Of a DNA stretch of 64,000 bases, positions 1 to 11,264 are shown one piece after another (the stretch's first letter is position 1; each line of letters starts with the position of its first letter). The notes under the pieces are model-generated. The model ran no database searches, was not told where the DNA came from, and was given only the letters and a program-made list of their open reading frames with translations. This stretch comes from Aureobasidium sp. EXF-3400 (taxonomy: Eukaryota > Ascomycota > Dothideomycetes > Dothideales > Saccotheciaceae), in NCBI GenBank assembly GCA_024195585.1, contig SWBL01000106.1:62001-126000 (forward strand). Direction: 5' to 3'. The translations under genes and the position numbers were made by a program.

Positions 1-3000
1 CCGCTTGGGTCTGGCTCTGCCGCTGTGCCAACCTCACTCCTCTCACGTCACTTTTGTCTCCTGTAGAGCCGGACGTTGGTTTGACTCTCTGCTGAAGCTT
101 GCTGCTCTCGATCAGCCCCGAGCCTGTTGTCGCTCTCGCTGCCATTGATGGCTGTTCAGAACCATCATTCATGGACAATTGCTCTGTAATGGAACCCGCC
201 GCAATCTGCTTTATGCAGCCGTAAGCCCCCTGCGATGTGCCATGTGAACAAAATGGCTCACTGCATCCAGTGGGTGTCTTCGTTCTTGTGTTCCCCAAGA
301 TCGGCGTGGTTAAAGACAACCCTGACATGGCTGCTGAGCTTCGAAGGTAGGTACCGCGATCGCCTTTCGGGCGCTCATGAGCCAATCTTGCTAGGGGCGT
401 GCGTGTAGTGAGATTGATCGCCATGCCCTTCCAAATGTTTTGCTCGATCAGCGCTCGGGTTGTCTTGCTCCTCCAGTGTCACTTTGACGCTTGTCAACGC
501 GCACCCTCGATGCAGCTAAGCTCCTCAGCGGGCGACTTGAATTGGTACGGTTCGCGCCAATCGCTGCAATTCCACCGCCAGACTCAGGTCACAACGGCCC
601 GCCCGTGGACAGCTCACCGACCGCGGGAACCAATCCGAATATTGGTACATCTTCCGTCATAGCTCCGATACCTGGAGCAAGCGTCTCCGTTTTCCTTCGA
701 CGTACGAGAATCTCAGCAGTTTTTCTCATGCTTGCAATTTTTGCAGGCGAGCAAGCTTGGTAAGACTGTTCTTAGGGTACCCTCCCGATTGATTGACTCT
801 CACGATGCATGGTTCCACAGAAGCAAACGTGTGATGGCTGGCTCCGTTCGACAAAAAATACGTACCCTGAACATTCCGGGGCAGCAATTAGAAAGTCGAT
901 TGAGTGTGGCGAAAACCTCGCTTATCTGTATGACTTGAACGCCCGCATCTGCATGCATCGAATTGTAGCACCATCACCACGAGACGTTTGCTAGTATGCA
1001 AGGGAGGTTATGATAATACATACGCGGCTCCAATAGTGACGCTCCAGCGCTGTTGACTCGAATCTGAAACCCGGGAGCATTCCTGACGAGACGGCAGGAT
1101 ATTGTGCCAATGGTGCACAACGACCCAAGTCAGCGAGACAAGCATCACTCCAGATCTCGTACTACCTCCGCTACCCAAATCTTTAGAGCGAGATACTCCG
1201 GCATAGTGGATTGCAGCCGCTAGCACTGGGTATGCGAGATCTGGTCCGCAGGCTTGTGTCCAGGGCGGGTCGTCACTGGTCATAATTGTCCAGCGATCTC
1301 GCCAATGTCTTGCGTGAGAGCCAATCTTGTGCACCAAGTCAATTCCCACCTTGCATTGGTGATATATCTGTTTTGAGGCTCCGCACATCACCACCTTTGA
1401 GTCGGTGATTAGATGGCATGCTGTCTGAGGAGAATTGCTGAGATCGGATCGTGAGAAACAGTTCGACGAATTTACTGCCGTCCTGCAAGCCCAGTTAGTC
1501 AAAACATCGCGCCTAATCCGCTAGGGACATTAAACTCGGTGCTTGTTGATGCTAGAGCCAACAGCCGCGATCTTGATAGCGTGGGGTAAATGTGCCTAGC
1601 GTGCTGCCATCTCAAATTGCAGGCACGAAAAAGGAACGCAGTAAATCCCCGAAATCTGTGAGTTTTTCGGCCGCAGAATTAAATGGGGCCCTTCGAAGGT
1701 CGAACGGCCATTGAGAATCTCGAAAATGACGATGGTCTTTTGCAACTTCCAAGCTGGGCTAAAGATTAACTGGCGTACGTCGTTGTTTCGACTATGCACT
1801 TAGTGCCAACAGAGCCTCAGAACCCAGGAAAACCTACGTGGAATATCGAACAGCCATCCTTTCAATATTGGGGGTTTCTTTGTTCGTAGGAACGACGTTG
1901 CTCACACGTCACAGAGAGATGCTTTTTTGATTGGAGGCTTGAACTCAGGGCTGTTGTTGAGCCGCACGCCTCGCGTACACCATCCCTGCCTGCAAGTGCT
2001 CCATCTCGCATCGATGAGCAGCTAGGATTTGCCCTTCCGCACGATATTAATTCCCCTAATATGCTGCGAGATGCAGCGTGTTGGTCCGCCGGCCCACAAG
2101 TGTCTGCGGCGTAATATCTCGCGGCCCCTGCTGCACGCGTTCTGCACCTATTCACAAGCCGATCCAGGACTTTGTTCCGCACTTCAGCGCAATTGTGTCA
2201 CGATTACCATGCATGTGGGGATTCGTCGAACGAAAGTTTTATGCCCGCTAGACGTCAATCACGTTCCTCCCGGAGTACAATCCACGATTATGGCCAAAGT
2301 CAACCAAACGCGTGTTGCTTCTGGATTGACGCCAGATGCCATCCATCGAGGTTTGCCAATAAAGGTACGTAGACGCCATGTTCGGCTCCCCATGTTTTGT
2401 GAACGGCGGACTGTACAGAGAGACTTGACAAAGAAACCACAGCACAGCATTTGATAGATCCTTATTTGTTGAGGCAGAGTGTCTCCCTGACTTATGGGTG
2501 TATGGTTGGAAAAAAAGCGCAACCAGATCCCGCGTACTTTCTTCCAGAGTGATCACCGCTAGGCGCAGTCAACAACGTCGAAGGCGTATCTCGTAGAGCT
2601 TTAAGCCGCAACGCGGAGCTTTATCCCGCCCTAGGGAACTAGGCTTCGTGGCTAGCTAGGAGCTGTAGATCCATCTAGGTGAATCTTGTGCCGCGAAGGA
2701 CGAATCTCTGAGAGGCAAAGATCACGTTCGCAGCTACGACGCAGCGTTCGTCCTGAGGGATTCACACACATCAGGCAATAATATACAAGCCAAAGGTTCT
2801 CTCTGGATGGCATGTCACAGCATTCCCATGGACCGAGCCATTCACAGGATTTGCTTTGAGGGAGAATGAAAATCGAGTATGTGGAATATCTTTGTGGAAC
2901 CTACTCCGCTCCTCGGGTCCTTCCCAGGAAAACCTGGAAGGCTCTCTCCGCCATCTTGCTGTGGATGTTTTGCTTGTTGCCCCAAGACCTAGCCCTTTAC

Positions 3001-3460
3001 TGCATGTTCGCTTCCTATGTAGTATGTACCGCAGTGGAACCCTGGAAAGTACTCCCATCAAGTACCTGAGCTGACTGTAGATCGATCGTCCTACACAAGA
3101 ATCCTTATCTCTGTAGAACAATACCCAATCTCTCTTGCGTGTCTAGTGTGACAGTTGCTTGGGAAGTTCATACTTTCTAGGCCGCAGAACTCGTGGTCTA
3201 TGGGTGGCTCCAATTGGACATGGGACAGGGAATCCAAACAAGGACGAGACGAAAGGACCGAGCCATGCCGCTTCCCAGCTTGTCCCAGCAGAATTCAGAT
3301 CCAACTCAACAGAATGAGAGATAGCATCCTTGTTTTCTGTTCACGACAGACAGAAACCCCACACCTCCACCATTCAACATTGCTTTCACGTGAAAAGACG
3401 TGAGATATGCACAGAGCTTGCAAGTGCAGGTGGACAGCAGAAAGTTTGGCTCTAGCATGC
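1..3460. other. Gene-poor left flank, no recognisable gene
   Basis: I see no open frame here with a recognisable domain, and no exon chain that can be joined at good splice sites. The longest open stretches (for example 1008-1502 minus) have no family resemblance and low-complexity or shuffled-looking translations. Base composition looks like the rest of the window, so there is no obvious AT-rich, RIP-degraded transposon. Nothing resembling a tRNA T-arm or box was found. It may be regulatory, degenerate or subtelomere-like sequence; I cannot tell which. Confidence 0.5.
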
Positions 3461-4187
3461 TCACTGATTGGCAGCGACAATCGCTTTTCCAACAGCCAGT
3501 CTGTCGTGTCGGTCGAAGCATTCGCGACCCTGCTTGAGCGCTCCGATAAGCAGGCCAAGCGACTTGTCGTTGAAGTCGCCTGCTGAGCGGATCTTGTCGA
3601 GGTCTTCGGCGAACTCAGTGGTCATCTGGCGTAGGTAGAATGAGGTGAATGCATCTTCAGCCTCAGTCTCTGCGATTTGTGGTCCACTTGAAGAGGGGTC
3701 GGTGGTCTGATCTTCTTCTGGAGAGGATGACCGGGATGGTGCCTATACAAGAAGTCAATCGTTGTATCCAGCTGAGTAGCTTGTATAGCATGTCCGTGTA
3801 TTATCAAGCAAAACAAAATAGAGGTTCTGAATAAAACTGCAGTCCGAGAAGACGGAAAATGAGGCGAGCAAACGACAAGGACCAGGGCTGAAGAGTAGAA
3901 CGTGACTTCAGAAGTCCACATACCTTTCGAGCGGTCTTTGACTTTGCCTTGGGCTTTGCCTTGGGCTTTGCGACAGCTTGCTTCTTGGGTGTAGGCTCCG
4001 AATCACTGCTTTCTGACTCTGATGATGAAGATGAGTCTGACGAGTCTGAAGAATCCGAAACTGGAGATTTTCAGTCAACGATTGCGCACAAGTTTAGTTC
4101 CTACCAGAACACACCATCGGTTCTCGCTCTGCGCTTTCTCACTCTCTTGGGCTTATCTGCTTTCCCTTGTCTTTTTATTGCCGGCAT
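3461..4187 (-). CDS. RSA3: Ribosome assembly protein 3 (Rsa3 family)
   Basis: Three exons (4187-4115, 4060-3924, 3742-3461) give a 163-residue protein. The N-terminus is short and basic (MPAIKRQGK...), followed by a Ser/Asp/Glu-rich tract and a Lys/Ala/Pro-rich linker. The C-terminal part carries the family signature FYLRQMTTEFAEDLDKIRS, then the segment SLGLLIGALKQGRECF. In yeast Rsa3 acts in the nucleolus in early 60S ribosomal subunit assembly; that role is inferred from the family. The first intron is 54 bp, but the second (3743-3923) is 181 bp and has perfect inverted repeats near both splice sites. The acidic-basic N-terminal half suits a nucleolar protein. The splice joins keep frame, and the conserved domain makes the identification fairly firm. 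Confidence 0.85.
3743..3923 (-). repeat. 181-bp intron with hairpins at both splice sites
   Basis: This is the second intron of the Rsa3 gene, three times the usual intron length here. At its 3' end (sense) CTATACAAG and CTTGTATAG form a perfect 9-bp inverted repeat (3743-3751 with 3780-3788), and the acceptor AG lies inside it. Near the donor, GACTTC and GAAGTC form a tight 6-bp palindrome at about 3905-3917. It is similar in layout to other long introns in the window. Confidence 0.55.
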
Positions 4188-4386
4188 CTTGTTGTTCTGT
4201 GGTTGGTAAGTAAGAACTGTCGAGCAGGAAAAATGGTAAAGCGTGCCAAGAAGAAATTAATTCAGCTTCACAAGAGGACAGGGTCGCGCGAGCACAAGCA
4301 TTTTATCATTATGCTCAGAGAAGTGTGATTTTGGCGCTCCCTCCTTTACACAGTAATTACACTTGTTCTACGAATCTACAATGTCA

Positions 4387-5445
4387 CTAGACGCCAGCAT
4401 CTTCAGGAGCAACATTGAGGTTCCAGTCAATCACACCATCATCGCCATATCTCTCCTTGAGCCATTCGTTTGCCTTAGTGAAATGACCACAGTCGAACTG
4501 GAAATACAGTCAGCAAACCGCTTTGCTAAGCTCCAAAAAGAGGGAAAACTTACGAAGCCCTTGTGAGCACTTAGAGGGCTAGGATGGACGCTCTTGAGGA
4601 CGTAGTGCTTGGAGCCGTTGATACCTGCACAACGCTTCTGTGCAGGCGAGCCCCAGGCTAGGAAGACGACACCGTGAGTGCGCTTCTGACAGACTAGATC
4701 GATGACCTTCTGTGTGAACTTCTCCCAGCCCTTGCCCGAATGCGAGTTAGCCTCATGGGCACGCACAGTGAGGCAAGTATTCAGCAGCAGGACACCACGA
4801 TCAGCCCAAGGTGTGAGCAAGCCTCCTTTGTTCGGCGGAGGCTCGAAAGATGGATATTCCTTCTTCAATGCTTTGTAGATATTTTGGAGGGATGGAGGCG
4901 CAGGAGTCGGGGGTCTGACGGAGAAGCAAAGGCCGTGGGCCTGATTGTGGTTATGGTATGGGTCCTGGCCGAGGATGACGGCCTTGACGGTGTTGAGCGG
5001 CGTGTGTCGCGACCTGGACGGTGCGTCAATGGAATGGGCACAATATTGCAAGACGTGACCAGACATACCAACTGTAGACATCTTCTGATGGAGGGAAGAT
5101 CCTCTTGCCGGCCTCGGCTTCGCTCTTCAGGAACTTCTTCAGGTCAAGGAAAGACTTGGTGGTGATCTCGTCCTTCAAGACCGCAAGCCATGTCTCGTGA
5201 AGCGTCTCAATCTCGAGCTTGAGCAGTGCCCTTTGTTCTTCACTGAGGCCAGCAACCCATTTCTCCTTGTCAAACTTGATTGCAGAGGCAGGGGCAGAGT
5301 CTGTCGAGTCTTTGGAGGGATTGGCTGATGACGTTGATGAAGTGGTGGTTTTGGGAGGACCAAAGAAGCTGGTGATGGAGCTGTTGGCCTTTGGCTTTTT
5401 TGCTTCGGCGGCAACGATATCGGCTGCTTTACGTTTGAGAGACAT
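4387..5445 (-). CDS. UNG1: Uracil-DNA glycosylase
   Basis: Three exons joined by introns 5014-5068 and 4498-4553 encode 315 residues. The enzyme removes uracil from DNA at the first step of base excision repair, in nucleus and mitochondria. The water-activating loop GQDPYH (Asp143) and the leucine-loop motif [10 protein letters not shown] (His269) are both intact, and LLNTCLTVR fits the uracil-binding core. A PCNA-interacting (PIP-box-like) motif, NSSITSFF at residues 21-28, lies in the Lys/Ser-rich N-terminal tail, as in nuclear UNG forms. The start is the ATG of MSLKRKAAD, because the upstream in-frame extension looks non-coding. The gene is divergent from the WW-domain gene, with about 300 bp between the starts. 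All catalytic elements are present, so this is a confident call. Confidence 0.97.
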
Positions 5446-5751
5446 GATAGCGGTCGAGTGGGACAATTGGGTCGTACTCGAAGGAACAATGGGATAATAT
5501 CGCTGCACTCGATAAATTGAATTCGAGGCGGACGCGCTCACGCGTTTCCAGTCTTGTGCTCGTCGATCGAACTGTGGCTGAAGCTCTCCCCACACTCGGT
5601 GGCGTCAGATAAGCGTCATCTACTGCCGGCAGGAACGGAAGCACAAGTGAACGCCTTCAAGGAAACCGCGATCCTTCTGTTTTCCTTCCACTTTCTGATT
5701 TCCTGCCATCACCTATTAAACATAAACAACAAATCAATCACAACACACAAT

Positions 5752-6624
5752 ATGGCGTCCTCATCAGCAGCTCAGATCCCTGGAGACCTGCCTCCTGCAT
5801 ACAGCAAGAACGACCCCACTCCTCACAAAACCCGCAATGGAATTCCGCCAGACCACCGTCGCTCAATGGAAGACGCAAGCCGTGAGGTTCCTGAAGGCTG
5901 GGTTAGACAGTACGATCCTCAGAGTAGCCATCAGTTCTATGTCGACACGCACACCGAGCGCGCTATTTGGCACCATCCCTACGATGACGACGAGTACATG
6001 GCCTCTCTGGCACCCGAGCAACGCGCCCGCATAAGAGGCCTGAGCCGTGTTCCTACCGATGCCGACATCATTGCCGAGAGCTCAGACGACGATCACGACC
6101 CCAGAGGCCCTCCACAACGCCAGGACTCCAACCCCAGTGGTATGAAAAAGTTTGGCCGCAAGATCAAGGACAAGGTCACCTCGAGCACTCACCAAGAGCG
6201 TGAGGCTCAACGCAAGAAGCGTGCCGAGGAGGAACAGCGCGCATACCAGCGTCATCTTGAGCTTCGCAAGGCAATGCAAAGGGCCGTCGAAACTGGTCAG
6301 CCTCAACTCATCGGCAAAGATCGCGAAGGTCGTGACTGCTACCTCACCCCTCCTCAAGGCGCTCAAAGCCAACAGCAGAATGTCCGTATGATCAACCCCT
6401 TCGGCTCTCCAATGGGTGGAGGCATGGGAGGCGGAATGTACGGGCGTCCTATGGGCATGGGAGGAGGCTACGGTGGAGGCTACGGAGCCCCAGGATATGG
6501 GCCCTATGGTCGCCCTGCATACGGCTACGCTCGTCCTTATGGATATGGATTCGGAGGGGGTTTAGGTCTTCCAATTATGGGCGGACTCGCTGGAGGTGCT
6601 CTTTTGGGAGGACTGCTTTTCTAG
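5752..6624 (+). CDS. WW-domain protein with Gly/Tyr-rich tail
   Basis: A single exon of 290 residues. After a Pro/Ser-rich start comes one WW domain at about residues 44-78. It begins VPEGWVRQYD and includes the aromatic FYVDT strand and the second Trp in RAIWHHP, so it probably binds proline-rich ligands. The middle is charged and helical (KKFGRKIKDKV, then an Arg/Lys/Glu-rich stretch about 150-185). The last 90 residues are rich in Gly, Tyr and Met and end in a hydrophobic glycine-patterned segment (LGLPIMGGLAGGALLGGLLF). I infer an adaptor-like protein that may associate with membranes through its tail. No specific orthologue or function is recognised. The start ATG follows an AC-rich leader typical of fungal 5' UTRs. 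Confidence 0.85.
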   Translation: MASSSAAQIPGDLPPAYSKNDPTPHKTRNGIPPDHRRSMEDASREVPEGWVRQYDPQSSHQFYVDTHTERAIWHHPYDDDEYMASLAPEQRARIRGLSRVPTDADIIAESSDDDHDPRGPPQRQDSNPSGMKKFGRKIKDKVTSSTHQEREAQRKKRAEEEQRAYQRHLELRKAMQRAVETGQPQLIGKDREGRDCYLTPPQGAQSQQQNVRMINPFGSPMGGGMGGGMYGRPMGMGGGYGGGYGAPGYGPYGRPAYGYARPYGYGFGGGLGLPIMGGLAGGALLGGLLF

Positions 6625-6697
6625 TCGTCATCGACTCTCCTGCACTTTCTCTAACGACGTAACGAACGATTGCTCGAGGTTGATACCCTAATCAAAT

Positions 6698-6727
6698 TTT
6701 AACATCCTGTAACCAGCCAGGTCTTTT
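6698..6727 (+). repeat. 30-bp direct repeat, copy 1
   Basis: TTTAACATCCTGTAACCAGC continues into CAGGTCTTTT; 27 of 30 bases match the second copy at 8120-8149. It starts 73 bp after the WW-gene stop codon. On the minus strand both copies would read as RPxWLxDVK, which hints at a shared coding ancestor. Confidence 0.6.
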
Positions 6728-7379
6728 TACTCCAACTGGTCCACGTTCGTCCAAACTGGAGCAGAGAAAAGTAGCATTGAGTGTATACGGTAGCTGGCGC
6801 CTTGAACTTTGCAACGATTGGTTCTCATGACTGACACCTGCATCGAAACCGTTCGTTTGGTCCCTCGATCGACGCCCACAGAGAAGAATACGAATGCAGT
6901 GGTCCATATTCCTGGGTGTTCTCATGCTAACACTGCCAGTCTTTCCAGTAAGTATTTCTGCAACTCCAGGACCATCGAGCTCAAGCGAGAGCAGCCTCCC
7001 TCCTTTTTTCATCATAAACAGGAGACATGGACCATCCATATGCCAACTTCTCCAATTCCCGAATGCATCATTAGTGGTCGCAACGATCTTGAAAGCTTGA
7101 GGTTTCGAGAATTGCATTCAACGTCCAGGAAATCAATGGAAATGGATCCTTAGGTATGTCAAGTTCTTCCATCGACATCTTGAGATGCAACACATCAACG
7201 CTATTCAGATCTTGTTCGTTAGATAGAGTGGACAATGTCCTCGGTCGCTATGACTTTTACAACGCCGGAAATCACCATGCCTGCTCTGATCGCAATGCCG
7301 GTTCCTTTCTAGGGGCTCTACCCCAGGCGTCTGGCATCAAGCTCTGTCTGGTCTTCGCTGTCGTGGATTTCGAAGGTGG

Positions 7380-7490
7380 TGCTCTTGGTGACCATCTTGA
7401 GTTGAGGATAAGAACGCAGAGGAGAAGTAATGCTTTTGGTGACCATCTTAACCTCCTCATTGTTGAGGGCAAGAACGCAGAGGAGAAGTG
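7380..7490. repeat. Imperfect tandem duplication of about 50-60 bp
   Basis: Two adjacent units share TTGGTGACCATCTT near the left end and AAGAACGCAGAGGAGAAGT at the right end. The second unit holds about 12 extra bases in the middle. On the minus strand both read as KMVTKS, followed by a short open tail that ends at a stop. This is a local duplication in otherwise non-coding sequence. Confidence 0.6.
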
Positions 7491-8119
7491 GTGGAAAGTC
7501 GACAAGCCTGCCGCTTTTTTTTGCTGTCGATGCAGAGAGTTGAGATTGTATTTAGACGATCTCAAAATATCGACAATAAACTTTCGACATCGACAGCATA
7601 TGATTGGCACATGCCGCCAATACTCAAGGGACTGTCTCTTCCGCGTCCAACAATCCGCATATCCTAATACCCCTTGTTTTAATGTTCCACAAAAGCTCAA
7701 CATAAAGTTTGAATCGTCAAGAATCTGACTGCAGTAATTCTAAATCAATATGAATTGTGTTGAGTTGGATTGACGAGAAGTGAGATTCGGTGTTGCGTGC
7801 GTGACGCCGCGGAAGAGACTTGAGTAGAGGACGAGTTACTTGTTGCGGATGTCGGAGAAGCTCCTTGCGACATTTTACATTTGGGACTAGGTGGAGATCC
7901 TGACATTTGACCTTAATCAACCAGACTCAGCAGCACATTCATGTTCCTCAGCTCAGCGCCGCATCTCGCCAGCAGCAGCCTACGTTTCGCAGCCCGGTCC
8001 TGTTCAGCGCTCTGTCCCTGCCAACGTCGACACTCCCACAAGGAACGCCTCATCAGCTGTGCCCTACTATGCCCAGCGCTATGCGCGACATGAACTAAGT
8101 TGTTCCTCCTATGCACGGC

Positions 8120-8149
8120 TTTAACATCATGTAACCAGTCAGGTCTCTT
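8120..8149 (+). repeat. 30-bp direct repeat, copy 2
   Basis: Second copy of the repeat at 6698-6727, with three substitutions. The flanking sequences on either side are not alignable with those of copy 1 by eye. Confidence 0.6.
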
Positions 8150-8935
8150 CTCCTATAGATTCACACCTGCTCGGAGTTTGAAGCAGGGGATAGCCACGTT
8201 GAAATGCGAATGATGAGAACATGGACGATGCTGCAGGCTGACTGCTAGCCGCTCTTTGAAATCATACCACTGCCTCCAATCCAACCATATGCAACCGCAG
8301 TATGATCTCGCACAAACATAACTACGTTGCTTCAGATATAGAGCTTCAACAAGATACCCGTATCTAAATGCATAATGTTTGTGTAAACAAAAGTGTGGCC
8401 ATTGAAGCACCTTTTAATGATCTCTCTCCATGGATGCCACTCCATTCTGGAAAGTATTGTGCATTTCTATAGTTGATTGTACAAGTTTCTGACGTACAGG
8501 GATGGAGTTGTTCTCGCGAGTCTTTGATACTTGCCTGGAATTCATGATTCCTGATTTCATGTCTGATCTCGATGTGCCATACGTCCTAAAACTTTCCACA
8601 AGTTATCTAAAAGCCTTCGGTATCCATTGATGTCGAAGCTCGAAAGCTCGAATATTACAGTCGCGATACAAGGGTAGTCCATACAACTCACATGCTCTGT
8701 CATGCAGACTTCAAACCTACCCCACCCACGCGTGACGAAGTCCAAGATCAGAACACCTCTGAGCGAATTTATGTCCTCTGCTGCCTGACGGTCGAGCAGG
8801 GCTCGACGTGTTTTTCATGCGTTGAACTGTTATAGGAGTGTTGAACTTGAATGGCACGATTGTGTATATCTAGACTGCGAAAATGGGAGGGAACTATGCT
8901 CGAAGCAGAACTCCTCCTGACTTATCTATACCGAT

Positions 8936-10382
8936 ATGTCTTCTCCAAACTCAAGATATCCTCGTTCAAACTCTCATCTCTCACCTTTACAAAGGTTGAG
9001 GGCTATCGAAGAAAGGATCAATCAACGAAGAAGAGAAGAGCTTGATGTTGCTCTAGGAATTGCCTTGGGTAACAATCTTTCTGGTGCAGCTAGGAACAAA
9101 CGATACCATGACGTGTACTATGCTGGGATCATGAATCAATTCCGTGACGAAGGTCAGTACTTCGAGTGTTATGAGAATGCAATTCTTCGAGCTGATGATT
9201 ATACCAGATGTACAAATCTGTGATGACACTCTTTCGGCATTGAACCATCGTGCCGGTCTTCACGGCCCTCATGTTGCTGGGTCTGAGCCACTCAGAGAGC
9301 TGCTCGAAGCAGTCCGGAACAGGGTTTTGATGTATCCTTCTGAGGCCTCCGTTCGTGGTCCAAACACCGCAAGGAACAACGGTGGAAGAGAGGAAAGTTT
9401 GGAAATACATTTTTGGAACATGGACGAAGTAGAGTATGACGAAGACGACGATGAAGATGATGATGAAGAAGAAGAAGAAAACGGTGATGAGTATGATGAA
9501 TATGACGGAGGCTTCTGGATGCATAAAGACGAGCGCATGTCAGACTTCGAGGACGAGGAAGAATACGATGAAGATGAAGATGAGAATGGAGAAGCCGACT
9601 ACGACGAAGATTACCCAGATGACTTTAGGGGCCACGGGGGACACGGCCAAGATCTCGAAGACTCACTCATGGGCAGAAGACTCGGCGCTCCACCCACAAA
9701 TGACAGAGAAGGCACCGCCGTCCTCATTAAAAAGTCTCAGCAAGGAGCTCATGCTTGCCAACAGAACGACACTGGTTATCTTCTCCAGGTAGGCCTTCTT
9801 CCACACGCCATGGTTGAAGCAGGTCCAGGCGCTGTCACTCGCGTCCTCCGCGCCCCAACTCGATTGACCTTTCAGCAATTGGCTGAAGCCATCAACGCAG
9901 CTTTCAATTGGGAGGGCTACCACGCCTACGAGCTCAAGCTCTGCAAGCCATGCCGCAAACGTCTTCGTTGCATGTGCGAGCTGTGCGAACCCATTGTTGC
10001 AAAGTTCAACCAACTCGTCATGGGAGTTGCTCGCGTCGATGAGTGGGCAGAGCAATTCTATACCAACTTCGACGCCGACAAAGTCGCTCTCTCAGATGTC
10101 TGGGGACATGATGCGTGTCTTGGAATGAATGTGTGGTATAGGTATGACTTTGGTCCCAATTGGCAGCATTTGATCCATTTCTTGGGTGAGGCAGATGGCA
10201 GATTGGGGCCAGCAATGGCGTTGCCTCGCAGTCAAGAGATCTGGTGCTTGAGCGGCGAGGGTCATCCGTGGCCTGAAGATATGCAAGAGGATATGATGGA
10301 GTGGGCGGGCCGTGCAGAGACCAATCTCTATGAATGGGACAGAGAGGCTGTCAACAAGGAGTTGCGCAAGCTAAAGACCTAG
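8936..10382 (+). CDS. pRiA4b ORF-3-like domain protein with acidic insert
   Basis: Two exons with a 55-bp intron (9153-9207) encode 463 residues. The join restores GAC-GAA-GAT across the splice and removes an internal stop. Residues about 1-140 are helical and charged. Residues about 145-216 are almost all Asp/Glu with scattered Tyr. From about 260 to 436 lies a plasmid pRiA4b ORF-3 type domain (YLLQVGLLPHA, then FNWEGYHAYELKL), a fold known mainly from bacterial proteins of unknown function. Inside it sits a Cys-rich segment, CKPCRKRLRCMCELC, at about 318-332, which could bind a metal. Biochemical function is unknown. Possible bacterial ancestry of the domain is an inference; base use is not visibly different from neighbouring genes. 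Confidence 0.85.
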
Positions 10383-11264
10383 TCACTGATTACTTCACTG
10401 TAAATTGTATGTTTGGAGCTTTGGACTGTCGACGTGCATACGCTCGCATTGGTGTGGTATTTGTGGTGACCTTGCACACAGGTTCGATGTCAAAGTACGG
10501 AATGTCGACATCAGTTTGTCTCTAGGTGAAAGAGATTGAGTCGTCGGAACTGTAGGGCTTGGTTTCATACCAGGGGTCATATCTAATCAACGGTTGATCC
10601 GAGATATGCATATAAGCAATCATCGGTACCGGTGAGCCAAAAGACCTTCTACACAAACGTACAGTATCATTCCTCGAGCTATTGCTCTCAAGACTTACCC
10701 TTAGTCCTTCCACTCGTCTCTCCCTAGTCTTACAATATCCGATTGCTCCAATATCCAAAACTTACATGTAAATCGGCCGAGGGTCAGAAAGCAAGGCTTT
10801 TTGTCGTCCTCTAGCAATTTATATTCACGGTCGAGATCATGACAATCTCAAAATAGGGAGGATCACGGATAGGCTGCTGAATCATAAGATGAGGTTCCTT
10901 CTTCGCCCAGAAAGCGACGCTTCTTATCCCTGCCTGACAAGATAGCGTCATATTCAATATGACAACGACTTGATAAGTTCCTTCCAACAGCCAGGCAGAA
11001 GTGGAAGATGAAGATAGAATCGGATTATGGTTGAATGGTGTGAAGTACACTGGTGGAGAAAGTGTCATAATCACCAAGCATCTCGGAGCAAAGTTGGCTG
11101 CCCTTTTGCGCCTACACAGGCAACAGCAACAGACCCACGGACCTGGTTCCTCGAGTGAGGCCCAGACTTGAATATGGTAGAGAGGCGAAGCATAACACAA
11201 GACAGTTTCGAAAACAAATACAAGGATCAAGACCCTCATAATTGAAATCACTTCAACAAGATCA
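10383..11264. other. Intergenic interval, no gene seen
   Basis: This lies between two convergent genes (ends at 10382 and 11265). Several short open frames cross it on both strands, but none shows a recognisable motif. It probably holds the two 3' untranslated regions. Confidence 0.5.

Larger units (their letters stand above)
6625..8935. other. 2.3-kb gene-poor interval with small repeats
   Basis: No convincing gene is seen. Protein-like fragments occur on the minus strand (for instance one ending at a stop near 7330), but none joins into a gene. The interval contains a 30-bp direct repeat (6698-6727 and 8120-8149) and a local imperfect tandem duplication (about 7380-7490). These suggest duplication followed by decay. 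The right end includes the promoter of the gene starting at 8936. Confidence 0.5.

Noticed and set aside
1008..1502. 164-codon open frame on the minus strand near the left edge
   Set aside because: No motif, no splice partners and an irregular amino-acid pattern; it looks like a chance frame.
9424..9640. Simple-sequence GAA/GAT tract that could be a microsatellite
   Set aside because: It is the in-frame Asp/Glu-rich part of the pRiA4b-domain protein and is explained by coding.
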